Source: Quillaja saponaria (Eukaryota; Streptophyta; Magnoliopsida; Fabales; Quillajaceae). Taken from it: 64,000 nucleotides of DNA. This document shows, one piece after another, positions 12,758 to 25,600 of the stretch (its first letter is position 1; each line of letters begins with the position of its first letter). The translations under genes and the position numbers were made by a program. The stretch is from contig CM055607.1 in NCBI GenBank assembly GCA_029379385.1, positions 33,167,235 to 33,231,234 of the forward strand, read 5' to 3'. The notes under the pieces are model-generated. The model was not told the origin of the DNA, ran no database searches, and saw only the letters and a program-made list of their open reading frames with translations.

Positions 12758-14140
12758 TTTGACTCACTGTCAAACCAACCACACCCATAACAACTTGATT
12801 AGAAACAACCCGTAAATGTCAAATCCTAGGCTTCTACTTCTACTTCTGCATTTGCATCTACCCAACAAAACAAAACAACACAAAACCCAGCTTGTCTAAA
12901 TACTTATTTATTTCTTCATTTTCATCCTTAACACATGCTGTATTGACCCAACAAATTCCTGTCTCAAAACCCTCTACTCAATGATTCTCATACTATCCAG
13001 CTAAATCAAAATTATTGCTCTCATTTTCTATAATAATATACTTTTATATGATTAATAAAGTAATTACATCAATGATCTCTTTTTATTATCCTAAACTAAT
13101 ACTTTTTTATAATATTTATTCGTTATTATTAGAAATTTTTTTAATATGAACTTGCCTTGTACTTTCCAGATACTATACAACTCATGTGATATTAATTAAA
13201 AAGTTAATATAATTCTTACAAAAAGAATAATTATAAGGACAATGGGTGTCATTTTGCCTATAATGAAACTTATAAATTAAATTCAAATTATTATTTATAT
13301 TTGTCATCCAAACGTTATAGTTCAATTAAATTTCTACGATACATTAATTTTTTAAAATAGTTAAAAAAATAAACTGTAATAAATTATATTTTTTTATTTG
13401 TTCCAGGTAAAAACTGAAAAAAAAAAAAATTCACCCAAAAAAACTAATTTAAATATAAAATTAGAGTTATCATTCAATCATTAATTATGATAAACTAGTT
13501 TCATCATTTTATTTTTATTTTTATTTTTTTTTTGCTTTCCGGTTAATTTTTTTTTATCAAAAAAAATAAAGCATTTAACATTGAACTTTTTTTTTTTTAT
13601 TTGCCTTCAAAAAGACTGTGATACGATTTTGTTTCCATTAACTTCCAGATGTATATGGATAATAACTTTTTTTCAACTAAAATTATTTATGCAAGATGAT
13701 ACAATCTTAACAAATAAGCTGATTGTAATGGGAAAGGAGGAATCTAATTAAGCAAGGTACCACTTAACATATTATTATATTAAATATATAATTTTAATTT
13801 TTTTTTTTTTGTTTAATCTCTAATAGAATTATTTTTTACCCATTTAATCCCATGAACAGGCACGTGGTTAAAAATAATAATAATAATAATAGAAAGGCAT
13901 TATTAGAGTTTGATGAGCTGAGTTATTTAAATATGTTAAAAAATAATTATAATAGAAATTAAACAAACAAAAATCGAAAATTATAAATTCAATATAATAA
14001 TGTTTTAGAGTCAATCAGATTGGAAATTCTTATATCAAACAAAAATTCCAGATCAGGAAAAACGTAAATACAGGTCTAATATAATTAGAATTAGATCATA
14101 ATTATAATTAAAATCTTATTTTTATTCAAATCTTAAAAAA
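12758..14140. other. AT-rich intergenic region
   Basis: No gene is supported. The second half (13655-14070) is the right copy of the direct repeat described at 9340-9990. Confidence 0.55.
13655..14070. repeat. Direct repeat, right copy
   Basis: This is the partner of 9340-9990 in the same orientation, with shared anchors in the same order. The two copies bracket about 3.7 kb that includes the Harbinger remnant. This copy is about 230 bases shorter. Confidence 0.65.
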
Positions 14141-14142
14141 TA

Positions 14143-14666
14143 CTAAAAGTAATTAGAATTAATTAGAATTATGATATAATTAATCATAATACACAATAGA
14201 AAAAGAATCTGGCCGAATAAAAGGATTACGAAAACTATCATCGCAATAGCCTCACCATTCATCAGACCACCACCAGTAGTAATACTGCCACCCATTCTCT
14301 TACTCTCGTTTTCCTTTAAATCACCATTTAATTTTGAAGCATCACGACTATACAAGCTATTGTACCACCTATCATAAGTAACAACATCAAACACCCGACA
14401 CTATTTTTCGCAAACTCATTCTCATTGTTATTTCGACCTACTTTAAAATTAAAATATGTATAATTATAACAACATAATATATTAAAATTTAATGTTCAAT
14501 CTATAATGGAATCTAATTAAATAGGATTAAAAGTGTACCGTGAACATGTCTTATTGGGGGTGCTTGTATTATTGGTGGTGCCAGTGCCGGTTCAATTACT
14601 ATTATGGGGGGCGCCTGTATTATTGGGGTTGCTTTCCTCTTCTATTGGATGAACTTGAGCTCCCAT
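14143..14666 (-). CDS. Possible small membrane protein gene, unrecognised
   Basis: Two open pieces lie on the minus strand. The first starts at 14666 (MGAQVHPIEEESNP...) and stays open for 24 codons up to a possible donor (A|GTAATT) near 14596. The second, 14143-14401, follows a possible AG acceptor and reads CRVFDVVTYDRWYNSLYSR, then a Gly/Thr-rich stretch. It ends in one strong hydrophobic segment (EAIAMIVFVILLFGQILFLL), probably a transmembrane helix. I do not recognise the family. The first piece is rich in repeated ATTATTGGGG-type sequence, so it may be a chance frame. The joined reading is hypothetical. Confidence 0.2.
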
Positions 14667-14699
14667 TGTATAGGAGTTTTAAAACTATTATGTATTTCC

Positions 14700-15481
14700 T
14701 GAGTTTCTAAAAGTTTGTATTTATAAGGTTAGAATCACAAACAAAACAAAACTAATGTACAAAAAGAGTATGAGTTGCATTATAACTCTGAAAACAAATT
14801 ATATTATATTTAAAACCTTTACTCAATTGTTCTCATACTCTGAAAACAATCATAAAACTTTCTTTTACCATAACTGTAACGTAGTTAGGCACCATCATAC
14901 ATTAATTTAAACATATATTTACATATATTCTCCATTAAACTAAACAGCTTCCAGACAATGATAGATAATAGTCAAAATTGAGAATTGTACAACAAAAGCC
15001 TTAATTCCCAATCTACGTCTGTGCGTGAAATTCCAATTTAGACATGTCTCAAATTCAGTTAACTCATTATAATATTTGTGAAATCCAACTTAACTCAATT
15101 TATTTATTCTTAGATTAGAAAGCGAGTGCGGGATGAATACCATTGATTCATAACTTGAACAACAATTCCAACAACTAAATAATTCAAGAGGATACCATAT
15201 TGCTTTCCTGATTATGACATCATTTATATAAAGCATACATAAAGACAGTTTATCAAAGAGATAGAGGGATTGCAAACCCTTTACACAGTCACTTTAAAAT
15301 CCAGTTGAACTAGCTAAAGCAATTTTCGACTAAGGAATTACAACAGAAGCAATATCTAAATTGGAAATATGGATGGAAAAAGTAATTTTGGGTGAAAATG
15401 CACCCAAAAGAAAAAAACTGAGCAATGTATTTTGCAGCTTGATATAATGATTAACCAAACTTCAATAACCATCAAAAGTTT
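14700..15481. other. Intergenic region / 3' flank of RZFP34-like gene
   Basis: No supported gene. The part nearest 15482 probably includes the 3' UTR of the RING gene. Confidence 0.5.
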
Positions 15482-18375
15482 TCATTGATTTTCTGGTGTG
15501 GTAATCCTGCGAGTGTTGTATGAATTGCAGTGACTGCATTTGTGACCAAAAATGTGAAAGGGTACTTGGCTAGTGATATTGCAATCATTGCAGAGGATTG
15601 AGACCTGTCCAAGAAAAACAATAACATCATTTCCAAGCAATTTGTCTACCAACAATCAGAAACATTCCTAAAATAAATTAAAACGAAACATAATGAATCA
15701 GTAAATCCAGATCAAGAATAGTCCAGAACATAAGGGGATAGAGAATAATATTATATATTATAACTCAGCAAGGAAATATTCTGTCTCCCCTGGTAAGAAG
15801 AATAATATATTTTACAGTGGGTTATCCAACCTATATTGTTCAGGGCCCCTTCATCACTATAGCGTTAGCAACCACAACCAACTGTGAGATGCATCTCTGA
15901 AGGATGTCTATTGTCTAGTTTAACCCCTCCTCTTTTCCATGTCAAGTTCACTGCTGCACTAGAGAGTAAGTACCACTGGGAATTTCAAGATGGAAAGCCT
16001 AAGGTTCTTACTGATTTGTATGCATGAGAAACATGAACTCTCATTTTTACTTCTAACTCCATATACTAGAAGTTTCAACCAAGTTGTATGTGTAATTCAG
16101 CGTGACTCTCTTACCTCCTTTCTTTTTTGGCTACGAAAGGCCAAAGCTTAGTGATATGAACCAAACATGTATTTAGGTTGTGTTGGGATTACACACAGAC
16201 ACTATATGTGCATATCACAGTTGTGGTAATTACTTACAAGTAACAAGAAAAATTGGCGAGAAACATTTAATAAGGACTTCATGGTTGGCAACTCAGGGGA
16301 AGGTTCAAACAGCATAACTTTACTTTATCCAAGCAAAAGATGAATTCAAAATCTTTTATTCCAAAGAGAACAACTCAGACGAAGCAACTCTACCTCAAAC
16401 CGATATTCTTCAGGCATGGGAGCAGCTTCAATCTATCAACCAGAAAAGTAATAGTGTTAATAGAGAGTCACAATGTCATTAAAGAACGATGATTTAAGAT
16501 CCGGTAAAAGATTAAACCATTATAAGTAATTCAACTGGGTAACCAAACCATGCAAAACCACTATGGAAATTGCTATGGAATTAGCACTGCCATGAACATT
16601 ACCAACCACTATAACTTGAATATTGCAAACTAAATTGACATTAAATAACCCTCCCATATCCACAAGTCTTTGCAATATCCCAAAGAGAATGTGCAAAGTA
16701 TAAAAATTTCCCTTGTGAAGGCATGCAAAATTCAACTGTCTTGCCCAACAAACCAAAATTTGAATAGGAAAGAACAAAGAAACATACCTCCTGATCTAAA
16801 TATCTCCATTGCTCAGACATGCCGAGCACTGTCTTAGAGCAGATTGGACAACGGTACCTGTTTAATAGATCAAATGCTTTTAATGACCCAGTACAACTGA
16901 ATACTCAGAGAAATTATAAGAGAAACAAATGGGTAACTTCAATAGTAAGATGACATTAACTGATTTTGATCTGCCATTTCATTAAAGCATTCCAGATGCA
17001 TTGTGTGCCCACATTCCATGATTGTGGTGCCTTTAATTGAGTCGAAAAGATACTGTCAGCACACAAAGCAGAATTAGCAATTCCATTTAAATTCTAAGCA
17101 ATCACAGTAGTTCTCAGCCAAAACTGTAATCACAGTAGTCAAATCACAAACCTCATAACAGACAGGGCAGTGACTCTTCATCGAGTTCTCTACACATAAG
17201 TGATTGTCACGTAAGTTCACTGCATAGCAAGATCCTGTGCTAAAAAACATCAGAGAGCATATAGCAATTTCATAATGGGAACAGAATACTAAAAGTGTCA
17301 TTTAATCATTACAAATGAAAATTTACCAAGGACATAATTTATGAACAGAAACAACGAAATACTATGTTCCACAGAGACCAGAAAACACATTTTGATGTGC
17401 TTTGGCTTTATAGTACTCGTCCAAGTAAAAAAAAGAAAAAAAGACAAGTTAAAGATATAGAGAAAGTGAAACGGCACATGGCTTTGAACAAGCATGGTGA
17501 AACTGGCATAGTAATCAATTAAAGCTCAATAGCACTTACCGAAACATTTAAAAAAAAAAAAAGAAGAAGAAAAATTAGCAAGGCAGGGAGATAGCATACC
17601 ACATTTCTGACAGTGGAAGAAGTTATCACGGCCACCAACTCTGTAAATTAAAATAAGATAAGAACAACAATTCCATTGTCAAAAAAGGAAAAAGATAACA
17701 ATTTCAAACAATGGATTTACTAACCTACAAATCCCACATTCCTCGCAATGGAACTGCCCTTTATCTGTCTGCATCAATGACAACAGTTTATGGTATCAAA
17801 TGCTAAGATAAGATCCTAATATCCAAAAAGTTCATCCTAACGTCCTAATTTATCTACATAACTCCTTGTTAGGAACTGGCCTTCTTACATTGTCATCGAA
17901 AAATTTGCAAATGTCGCAATAATATTCTCCCATGTTAACACCACAGTTAGAACACACCTTAGCAACCTAATTTATCAATAGAAAGACAAAATAATCAGAC
18001 GCCAAGTTGAGTAAGTGAAATCAATATACAGGGAAAAGAGCACCGTTCCAACCTCCTGCTCAGTATCACAGACTGAACATACAACCTGAAATAACAAATT
18101 CAAAATAATGCCCCCATCAAAATCAACTCTTTTACAAACAAATAAATCAAACAAACATAAAGCAACATTAAAGTGGGTATGGGTGTATGCAATAAGGAAA
18201 AAAAAAAGAGAGAAACAAACGTATATACTTGCTTAACATCGCTTCTGACAAGCTCATGCCGATCTTTGGGGTTGCTGAGAGAGCTCTAAATCAGAATCAC
18301 AATGAAATTAAGAGAGGAAAAGATCAAAAAATGAAAAACTCATTTCGAAAATTGCCCAAAACTTGAATCAAAAGC

Positions 18376-18424
<49 letters not shown>

Positions 18425-18715
18425 ATATCTGCTATATGTATGTGAAATGATAAAGAGAAAGAAACCGTGGTCTCGTTGTGGCAGTGGCGACATGGGAAAA
18501 TCTGGTTACAACACGGGGCTCGAATTTTGCATCTTCTCTTATAATGCTCGCATCTAAACCAAATCAAAATTAACATCAATAACATACCGAGAAGAAAATA
18601 AAAACGAAGCAGCAAACAAAAAGAAGGAAATGAAGATTTTTGTTTTTCCGTAATACTATTACCCGTATTGGAGTTTACCAAAATCCTCTCCCGTCGGAGT
18701 TGCAGAGTCTTCCAT
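15482..18715 (-). CDS. CHY/CTCHY/RING-type zinc-finger E3 ubiquitin ligase (RZFP34/CHYR1/MIEL1 group)
   Basis: Twelve exons, in transcript order: 18715-18663, 18553-18466, 18285-18229, 18085-18053, 17966-17889, 17768-17725, 17640-17600, 17234-17152, 17052-16961, 16857-16788, 16432-16394 and 15604-15482. They give 801 nt and 266 residues with all phases matching. A CHY zinc finger begins at [17 protein letters not shown] (residue 17), and a CTCHY finger covers about 90-153. A RING-H2 domain has C154, C157, C173, H175, H178, C181, C193 and C196. A zinc-ribbon tail has C231/C234 and C249/C252. Known family members (CHYR1, MIEL1) are E3 ligases acting in ABA, drought and defence signalling, and all metal ligands look intact here. 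The start codon was chosen because its frame alone runs through the first donor (GG|GTAATA) into the CHY domain. Confidence 0.93.
18379..18421. repeat. (AT)n microsatellite in RZFP34-like intron 2
   Basis: About 21 AT units lie inside the second intron of the RING gene, 45 bases from the splice donor. Confidence 0.9.
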
Positions 18716-18760
18716 TGTTTTTCTGTAATCCTATTATCCCTATTGGAGTTTTCCAAATTC
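18640..18760. repeat. 75-bp-period duplication of start exon end and splice donor
   Basis: The stretch 18640-18685 covers the end of exon 1 and the start of intron 1 of the RING gene. It is repeated at 18715-18760 at about 85% identity. On the minus strand the coding copy reads GATTTTGGTAAACTCCAATA and the upstream copy GAATTTGGAAAACTCCAATA. In the upstream copy the codon for Tyr is TAG and the donor GGGTAATAG has become GGGATAATAG, so it can be neither read through nor spliced at that place. Confidence 0.8.
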
Positions 18761-18847
18761 AGGTGCTGCGGCGAGGACCACCTGATTGTCGGACCTTCCT
18801 ATTCTGTTGCTGCAATTCGTGGGGTACCTGTAAAATCCAAGCGACAT
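18740..18847 (-). other. Upstream ORF in the 5' leader of the RZFP34-like gene
   Basis: A 35-codon frame starts MSLGFYRYPTNCSNR and ends EFGKLQ-stop, 24 bases before the main start codon. Its last residues copy the residues encoded at the end of exon 1 (DFGKLQYG). It is therefore either the relic of an older N-terminus or a uORF that could lower translation of the E3 ligase. The transcript start is unknown; a TTTTACAG acceptor-like site inside it could remove its beginning. Confidence 0.4.
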
Positions 18848-18849
18848 AA

Positions 18850-19529
18850 AAAATTAAAGCCGTCTATCGAGACTCGAAAACGATGTCGTTTGATAAGAGT
18901 CAATCATTCGCTGATGTTTACTTTTCTTGTAGATGTAGGATTTTTATTTTGAAATCCAACAGAAGTTATTTTAAAATTGTTTACTGATGATGACTGCAGA
19001 AAGTAACGAATTTAATCTTTTTGTTTTTAAATCATGTTGGTCTTTCTTAACGTGTTAAGCAATGTCTTTTTTTTTCTTTTCTTTTTTTCTTAAATCTTGT
19101 TTATTTGTGGGACACGTTTAATAAATTCTGAAAGCATCTCATTAGTTCTAAGTATTATTGAAAATATAATTACAGGATGATAGAAGTTAGAAAGTCAATG
19201 TTCAGGATATTGCAAGCAATGGCCCTATACTGGATTTCTCATTATAGTGCGTATATTAATTTTATAGATATGTCCGTAAAGAAAGAATGATAATATAACA
19301 GACATGGTGCTCAATGGCCAACATTTATGCCCTTGTTTGCAGACTTAAAGGTCACAATTTTACAAACCCAAACTCTGATTTCACTTGGATGACTAATTAC
19401 AAAATGAACAACTAATACAAACAAATACAATCTCATACAGACAATTCCATGTCCCTTGAGGGCATTTCTGTCATCATGGAATGGCAATCCTATTTGGAAG
19501 GGCAGCAGTCTCAGACCATCCTTAATAAT
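18850..19529. other. Intergenic region between RZFP34-like and MUB genes
   Basis: No gene is seen. It contains the promoter side of the RING gene and the 3' flank of MUB; both are on the minus strand. Confidence 0.5.
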
Positions 19530-22131
19530 CTAAAGGATAGAACATGAGCACGGATTCAGCTTCTGCATCTCTTCTTGGTTTTTCTCTGCAATGTAAACCG
19601 AAGGAAGAAAAATAACATTCGGAGGTGAAGTTATAATGACAATTGATAGGTATTTTACAAAACTTTGAAATGCCATAATACGCATAATTACTATAAAATC
19701 TGGTAGCTCAAGACCCAAAAAGACAAAGCAGAGCAAAAGGCCAACATAGATTACTTAAAGGATAAATGAATGTGACATTAGGTTAAAATATTTAGATCGG
19801 AGGACGGAGATATTAGAAATCTGCGTAATCTCAACCCAGTTTCTTTCTATTACAGATAAAGTGACACATTTTTCCAGTCAAACATAAGACTTGAAAATCA
19901 CTACTCAGCAAAGTTCTTGAATATGGTAACATTCTCTTCTTCAGCCAGAATTTATGATCAGGATGCAAAGTTGTTTTCCTTTAATTTTTAGCAATCACAC
20001 GTTAATATGATCATCAATATCAGAAAAAATGATGTATATGATTCATAAAGTGAAGAAGGTTACTCCTGAAACAACAAATGAATATCGGAAATACGAGAAG
20101 AAACACTTAAAAAGGGTAAAAACAAAAAGACAGTTAACTTTTGGAATTAATTGATGAAGTAACAAAGCAAAAGGATAAAGTTTTTGGGGCCCTAGACCTA
20201 GAACTCTAGTTCACAAGTGATTGTAACTAAAAGACCAAAAAGGCTCCGGGATGAAATAAGGTTTTGATACATATTTGTGCCTTTTCAATAAGTAGAAACA
20301 ACAGAATGAACAATACAGCTATCTCACTTAGAAAATGTCTGAGGCATAACCAAAATTTGTTTGTCAGATCCCCCAACAAAAGTTACTTGCCAATATACTG
20401 ATGAATAAATATGCTAGACCAAACCGTTTGCTTGTCATATTTATTGGACATTTGGACTCCTCTGTCCTGTTTCCAGGGAATTGCTGAAGGGGATCTGAGG
20501 CAAACTTATCATTTGCAAGGGAACTAATAAAACACTAATCAGAGTGGACTTAATAACAAACACAAATGTGAAGACAAACCTGTTTTCTTTTTAGCTACAG
20601 GAGGCTGTAATACAACATGCATGGTAATAACTCTACCAGGGGCATCACCAAAAGTTATTCTGGATTCAGCTAGAGTCTTGATGTTCTCCAAAATTTTGCC
20701 AGCATGTATAAGTTTTACATCATTCACTGACTTTGGTATCACTGTTTTACCTGTAAATGCAAAGGCTTCCATAAGAAAACTCATATTGATGAACGCATGG
20801 ATAAGTGAGGGAAATGAGCTCCTGTAAGTCTACAAGCAATTCAATGTGCCACCTGAGACTCAAACTAAACTAACCATCATACAAATACAGACAGAAAAAC
20901 ATGCTGTTTTGCAATATGTCTAGAAAGATGAGAAAATAATAAGTGCTTTGATTGTTTCGGTAACCTGACCAAGCAGTTGCCAGCAATATTTTGAGGCAAA
21001 CAAATCTTCGCGGATTATGCAGTTTCTGGTACAACTATGACCAATTTTAGGGTCACATATAATCAATTTCTAATATCCCAACAAAAAAATAGATATTCGA
21101 ATTTATATCTGCTGTCTAGCGAAACAAGAAGATCTATGGAGATTTCTTGGGTTCCACAAGGATGATATCTATAATTTATCGAAACAAATGAGCTAGGAGA
21201 AATTTGATGCCACCACTGTCTAAACCATTGAATGTAAAGCATATTCCACATATCACTACTCGCTTATTAATATTTTTCAGTGAGTATAGTTATCTTTTGT
21301 AAAGGTGTAGTGCCATAGTGGTTCGTGCCTTTTCAAGCAAACATAAAGCTCAATGTGTCAACTTAAATATTTGAGGATACTGATATGGCAGTTGGTTCGT
21401 CTGGTGTAACATCTTCATATGCATGCTTAAAGTACTTCATATGCATGCTTAAAGTACTTCACTTACCTCCAGTGCAAGTGTTAAGGAACTCAATAATATA
21501 TTTATGCCAACAATCATCCTCTTTAGGGGAAACTTCAGACTAGAGGCAGACATCAATGTAACTTAGACAAACCAAGGACAATAAAACAACTACTGCTGTG
21601 TCAAAGAACTCAACTGTGGATATTGTGTGTGCAACTGCCAAAGTGTCAGATAGTTTATTGTCCAAACAATTCCACCATTTTAGAGTGCCTTGTAGCTGTA
21701 TGCCCATCTACATTTTGTCAGTTTAGCATAGGCATGCCAGTTAAGCAATAAATCGAGCTATTTTATGTTGCCACCCTTCCAGACAACAGATTTGGGTACT
21801 TTAACTTGTCACATGATCAATCTACCAGTAGAGCAGTCTAAATGTCTAATGTTAATCAAGTAGTAGCTCATAATCCATCAGATTGTGCTAATCAAAGAGG
21901 ACGGACTCAAAATAGAAATGATGAATCGTGAAAGAGTCTAAAATTAACTTAAAAACACTCTTCTCTGGAAAGAAAATATCAAACACGAGAAGCCTAACCT
22001 TGAGGCCACTCAGCAACTAGCCTTTGCTTGAGAGTACTAACTGTCATAGAAGACGAGTAACTGCTCTGGGCTATATCAGTTCCATCATATATGCGAAATT
22101 TAAGTTCAATACGGTCCTCGTCTTCAGCCAT
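19530..22131 (-). CDS. Membrane-anchored ubiquitin-fold protein (MUB)
   Basis: Exons 22131-21999, 20750-20580 and 19585-19530 join in phase to 119 residues, the usual MUB length. The protein is a single ubiquitin-like fold: ELKFRIYDGTDIA at the start, TLKQRLVAEWPQGK, VKLIHAGKILENIKTL, then a GDAPGRVITMHVVLQPP strand. It ends in a polar linker and the tail CSCSIL, a CaaX prenylation box whose final Leu favours geranylgeranylation. Family knowledge: MUBs are prenylated, sit at the plasma membrane and bind group VI E2 ubiquitin-conjugating enzymes. There is no terminal di-Gly, so it is not a conjugated modifier. A 5' leader exon near 22562-22690 and a leader intron (about 22235-22561) are probable. 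Confidence 0.93.
21413..21456. repeat. 22-bp perfect tandem duplication in MUB intron 1
   Basis: CTTCATATGCATGCTTAAAG plus TA occurs twice head to tail within the first coding intron of MUB. Confidence 0.9.
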
Positions 22132-22689
22132 AATAGCCCTTCTCCTCCTTTTCCAAACTTATGTAACAGGAAAGTAGTAGTAGTAGTAGTACTTCCAGCG
22201 TAAGAATTATGTCTCTCAGTCTCACCCTACTCAGCTGCACAAGAAATCCATGACTCCAAACTTAAGTTCATGTTCACACACTTGTATCTAGCTTATTTGG
22301 AAATAAAACAAGCAAGAATTGAAAAATAAATTGACCCTTGTACATTAATTGCTTAAATTTTTCATTTTTAAGATCACAATTGAATTACACATGGAAAACC
22401 CTAGTGCTCCAATTAATTGCAGGTAAATGGACAAGGAGAAAAACCAAAACAAAGAAAATTGAATACCTCTCTTTTATAATCGCGTCACGCATTACAGTGA
22501 ACAAGAGGCTAAAGAAACAAAAAAAATGAATTCAAACTATGTTCTAAGAGAGAAACAGTACCTTGTCAAGAAGAAGCCATTAACGGAAGGATCAAGTCCG
22601 AGCTTGAAGAACTGAATCGAATTTCCATTGTTGTTTTTGTCTTCTAACAGTATCGTCGTCGTTGACATTGACAGTCGTCCGTTCTTTCC

Positions 22690-25600
22690 ATTTTATTACT
22701 TCATTTGATCCTTTTCTTCTCAAATTTCTTTTCCTTTTTTGTTTTCTCGAACTTCGTTTTTAGTTAGAATAAAAAATTACACTTACCATGTATACTTAGG
22801 TTTTTTATTTTTTTTATTTTTTTTTTATTTTTAAAAAGGTGTGATGATATCTAGTAACTTAGTGTAATTTGATTAATCCCCTTAATTGTAAATAGTTTTT
22901 TTTGAGCTGAGTTCTTTTCAGAAATTATATTAATTAAGGAGACTTAAATCAAAAGATCAACTATAATGTAAATTAAATCAAATCAAATCACCAAATCAAT
23001 TCACTAGGTTTTAGAAAATTTAATATTGATTGGTTTTACTAAGTGAGTATAATAACTCTTGCAGAAAATAAGTCAAATTCAATAAGAAAAACTCTTATGA
23101 TTTGTATATAAGTTATTTATATGAGCTAGTTTAATTTATTATCGCTTCTAAATATGTTTAGTTAATTAATAAAATATTTAAATTAATAAGAAAAAAAGTC
23201 TTTACTTACACAATTTAAATGATACAAAATAATCTATTTCATATAAATACCCTTGGACAATTTTTTATTTTTTTGATATATCATAAATTCAAAAAAAAAT
23301 TAATTATGTGGCTAGTTTTTAATTTATTTATCAATTCAAAATTTCATACATTTTTCTTTCTTTTAAAATCAAGTCAATTGAAGTATGAATGCCAAAAATG
23401 TCATAGTATATTTCGCTTGTCATAGAAAGTTAGAAGGCGTCTCCATGGGAATTAGTTATTTAACCAAACAAGCCTAGTGGGTCGGTATGTGGGTTGGGGA
23501 CAACGTAACGAGCTGGACTCCTTGACCTGACCAGTGAACACAAAACTGGGGGACGTTGCAGGTTTAACCATGTCGTACTGGTAAGCCCAAAAGGGAGAAA
23601 AGGAGAAATCTTTGATGTGCCACCCTCTCTCCCAAATCCCAATTTGTAGAAATAACTCTACTGCAGTTCAACAGGAAGGGAAGCTTAAGCAAAAATTACC
23701 CACTTCGGTTCTGTATTTAAACATGTGCAACATTAAGCAACTTAGTCTTTTTTCAGAAAAAGATCGAAAGGATTTATATAGCCTATAAAAAGGAGAAATC
23801 AGAGGAAGAGAAGAAGGGAATGTGGCCTCATTCAACATTAGATCTTCAGCGTTATAATACTGTGATATTCCTTATATGTGACTTTATTTGCATGTATGCT
23901 CACAATCTTGTTGGATATTTTGATTTTGGCAAATGGGTACAAGACAGTACAGTTGGTTTGACTAATACCCTAGATTTTTCTCAATAATAATTGAAATAGG
24001 CCAAGGTTATAATCATCATATTTAATTCCTGCAGAAAATTGTTGTCTAGATTGAAAGTGATTGCATTGAAAAGGCAGATACATTTTGGTGCTGAAGTCAT
24101 TGACTTAGTACTTCACCAAGATGATATTCCTTTATGCCTTCCGCAAACAATACTCGTATGCTTTTCTATTTTTAAAGTTAAAAAATTTGATGATCAATGA
24201 ACTTCTCTTTCACCCATTGACATTGGCAATGTGAAGGCAATATGTTAATGGTGTTCATTGACAGAGAAGATAAAGGAATATGTCAGTGGTTTGAATCCAT
24301 TCTGGTCAGTTCATTTGGAAGACAAAAAATTTCTTCTATGGATCACATAAATTGTGGGCGGATGTGTTGGGGGACCAATCATTGCTGAGTGCCTGGAGGG
24401 TCCAAGTAAGTTGCTATAATCTTCAATAATGCAACAAGGCTTAAACTCACTCTAAATTGATATATTTGTCTCTACTTGTAAACATACTTTTTTTTTGTAA
24501 AGTAAGCCTGGCCTTTGGTTATGCTACAAGCTTTAGCAACTCGTGTCTAGAATACTTAAGAGCATTTGATTTTTCTACAAGCTTTAAGAAGTTGATTTTT
24601 AGATATATAAACCTGTTTAACTGCTAGCTGGTAAGCATGTTTACTGTATAGTTGGCGGATTAAGCATATAAGAGAAATTGACCACACGCTGTTTTTATTT
24701 CCATAGATGAGCTTCTTGTCATTCTTATCTACCATAGATGTGCAGCGCCAGACATGCTTGATCACTTGCAAGAACATAAATTTCTATGAACATCATAGTT
24801 TGTGGTCCCATATTCAAAGTTGTTTAATATATGTGTAACTCCTAATTTTCCTCAGGTTATTTATTAGAATTTGAGAAACTTGAGGTGATATTGAGAACTT
24901 TTCTATTATACTTCTCGCTATAAAAAATTTGACAGGAAGAACAATATCACTGAGAAAGGAATATTGTGGAGATGCTAGATTTCACAGCATTATGTTGTGT
25001 AGGACTTCTGTGGAAGGACTTGTTTCAAGTTAAACTGAGCTTGAAGTATGCTATTCCCAGTTGACACTGACTACTGAATACCTGGCAACTGCTGGTGGGA
25101 AAAAAAAGAATATAAGTAAATAAAAGAGGAAAAGGGCAGGGAATGTAATACCTTTCTTTATCTGAGACTGAGGTAAAGTTGAAGAATCCATAGCACTTAG
25201 TGTTGGGAAAGATGAGAATTTTCCTTCCCAACTTTTTGCATATGGACGAATTTAATTGAGATCTGAAAAGTTAATGACTGTCTGCACTTTATTTTGTTTA
25301 TTTTTTTGCTGTCCAGTTAGGCTCAATATTCTCATCTCCTCTTCTAAAATTTTTCATGTTTTGAAATGCTTTCATTTTACACACTGATTTCTAGTCCACA
25401 GAGAACTCGCCTCTTGTCAGTTTTTCATATGAAAACTTAAGATAGCCCAGATATGATAGAATCTTGGAATTTGAGATCTCAACACATTTTATGTATCAGT
25501 GAATTGGTCATGGCATAATCAGTACGGCTTTCATGTTACTAAATATTTGAAATATGTTTGTGGTGATAGGATTTAGTGCTCGCTGGAATTTTCTGGTAAT

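Noticed and set aside
18340..18660. Single long minus-strand frame through intron 1 and exon 2 of the RZFP34-like gene (starting MENSNRDN)
   Set aside because: Its N-terminal part is read in a different frame from exon 1 and runs through an (AT)n intron; the spliced model gives the family N-terminus.
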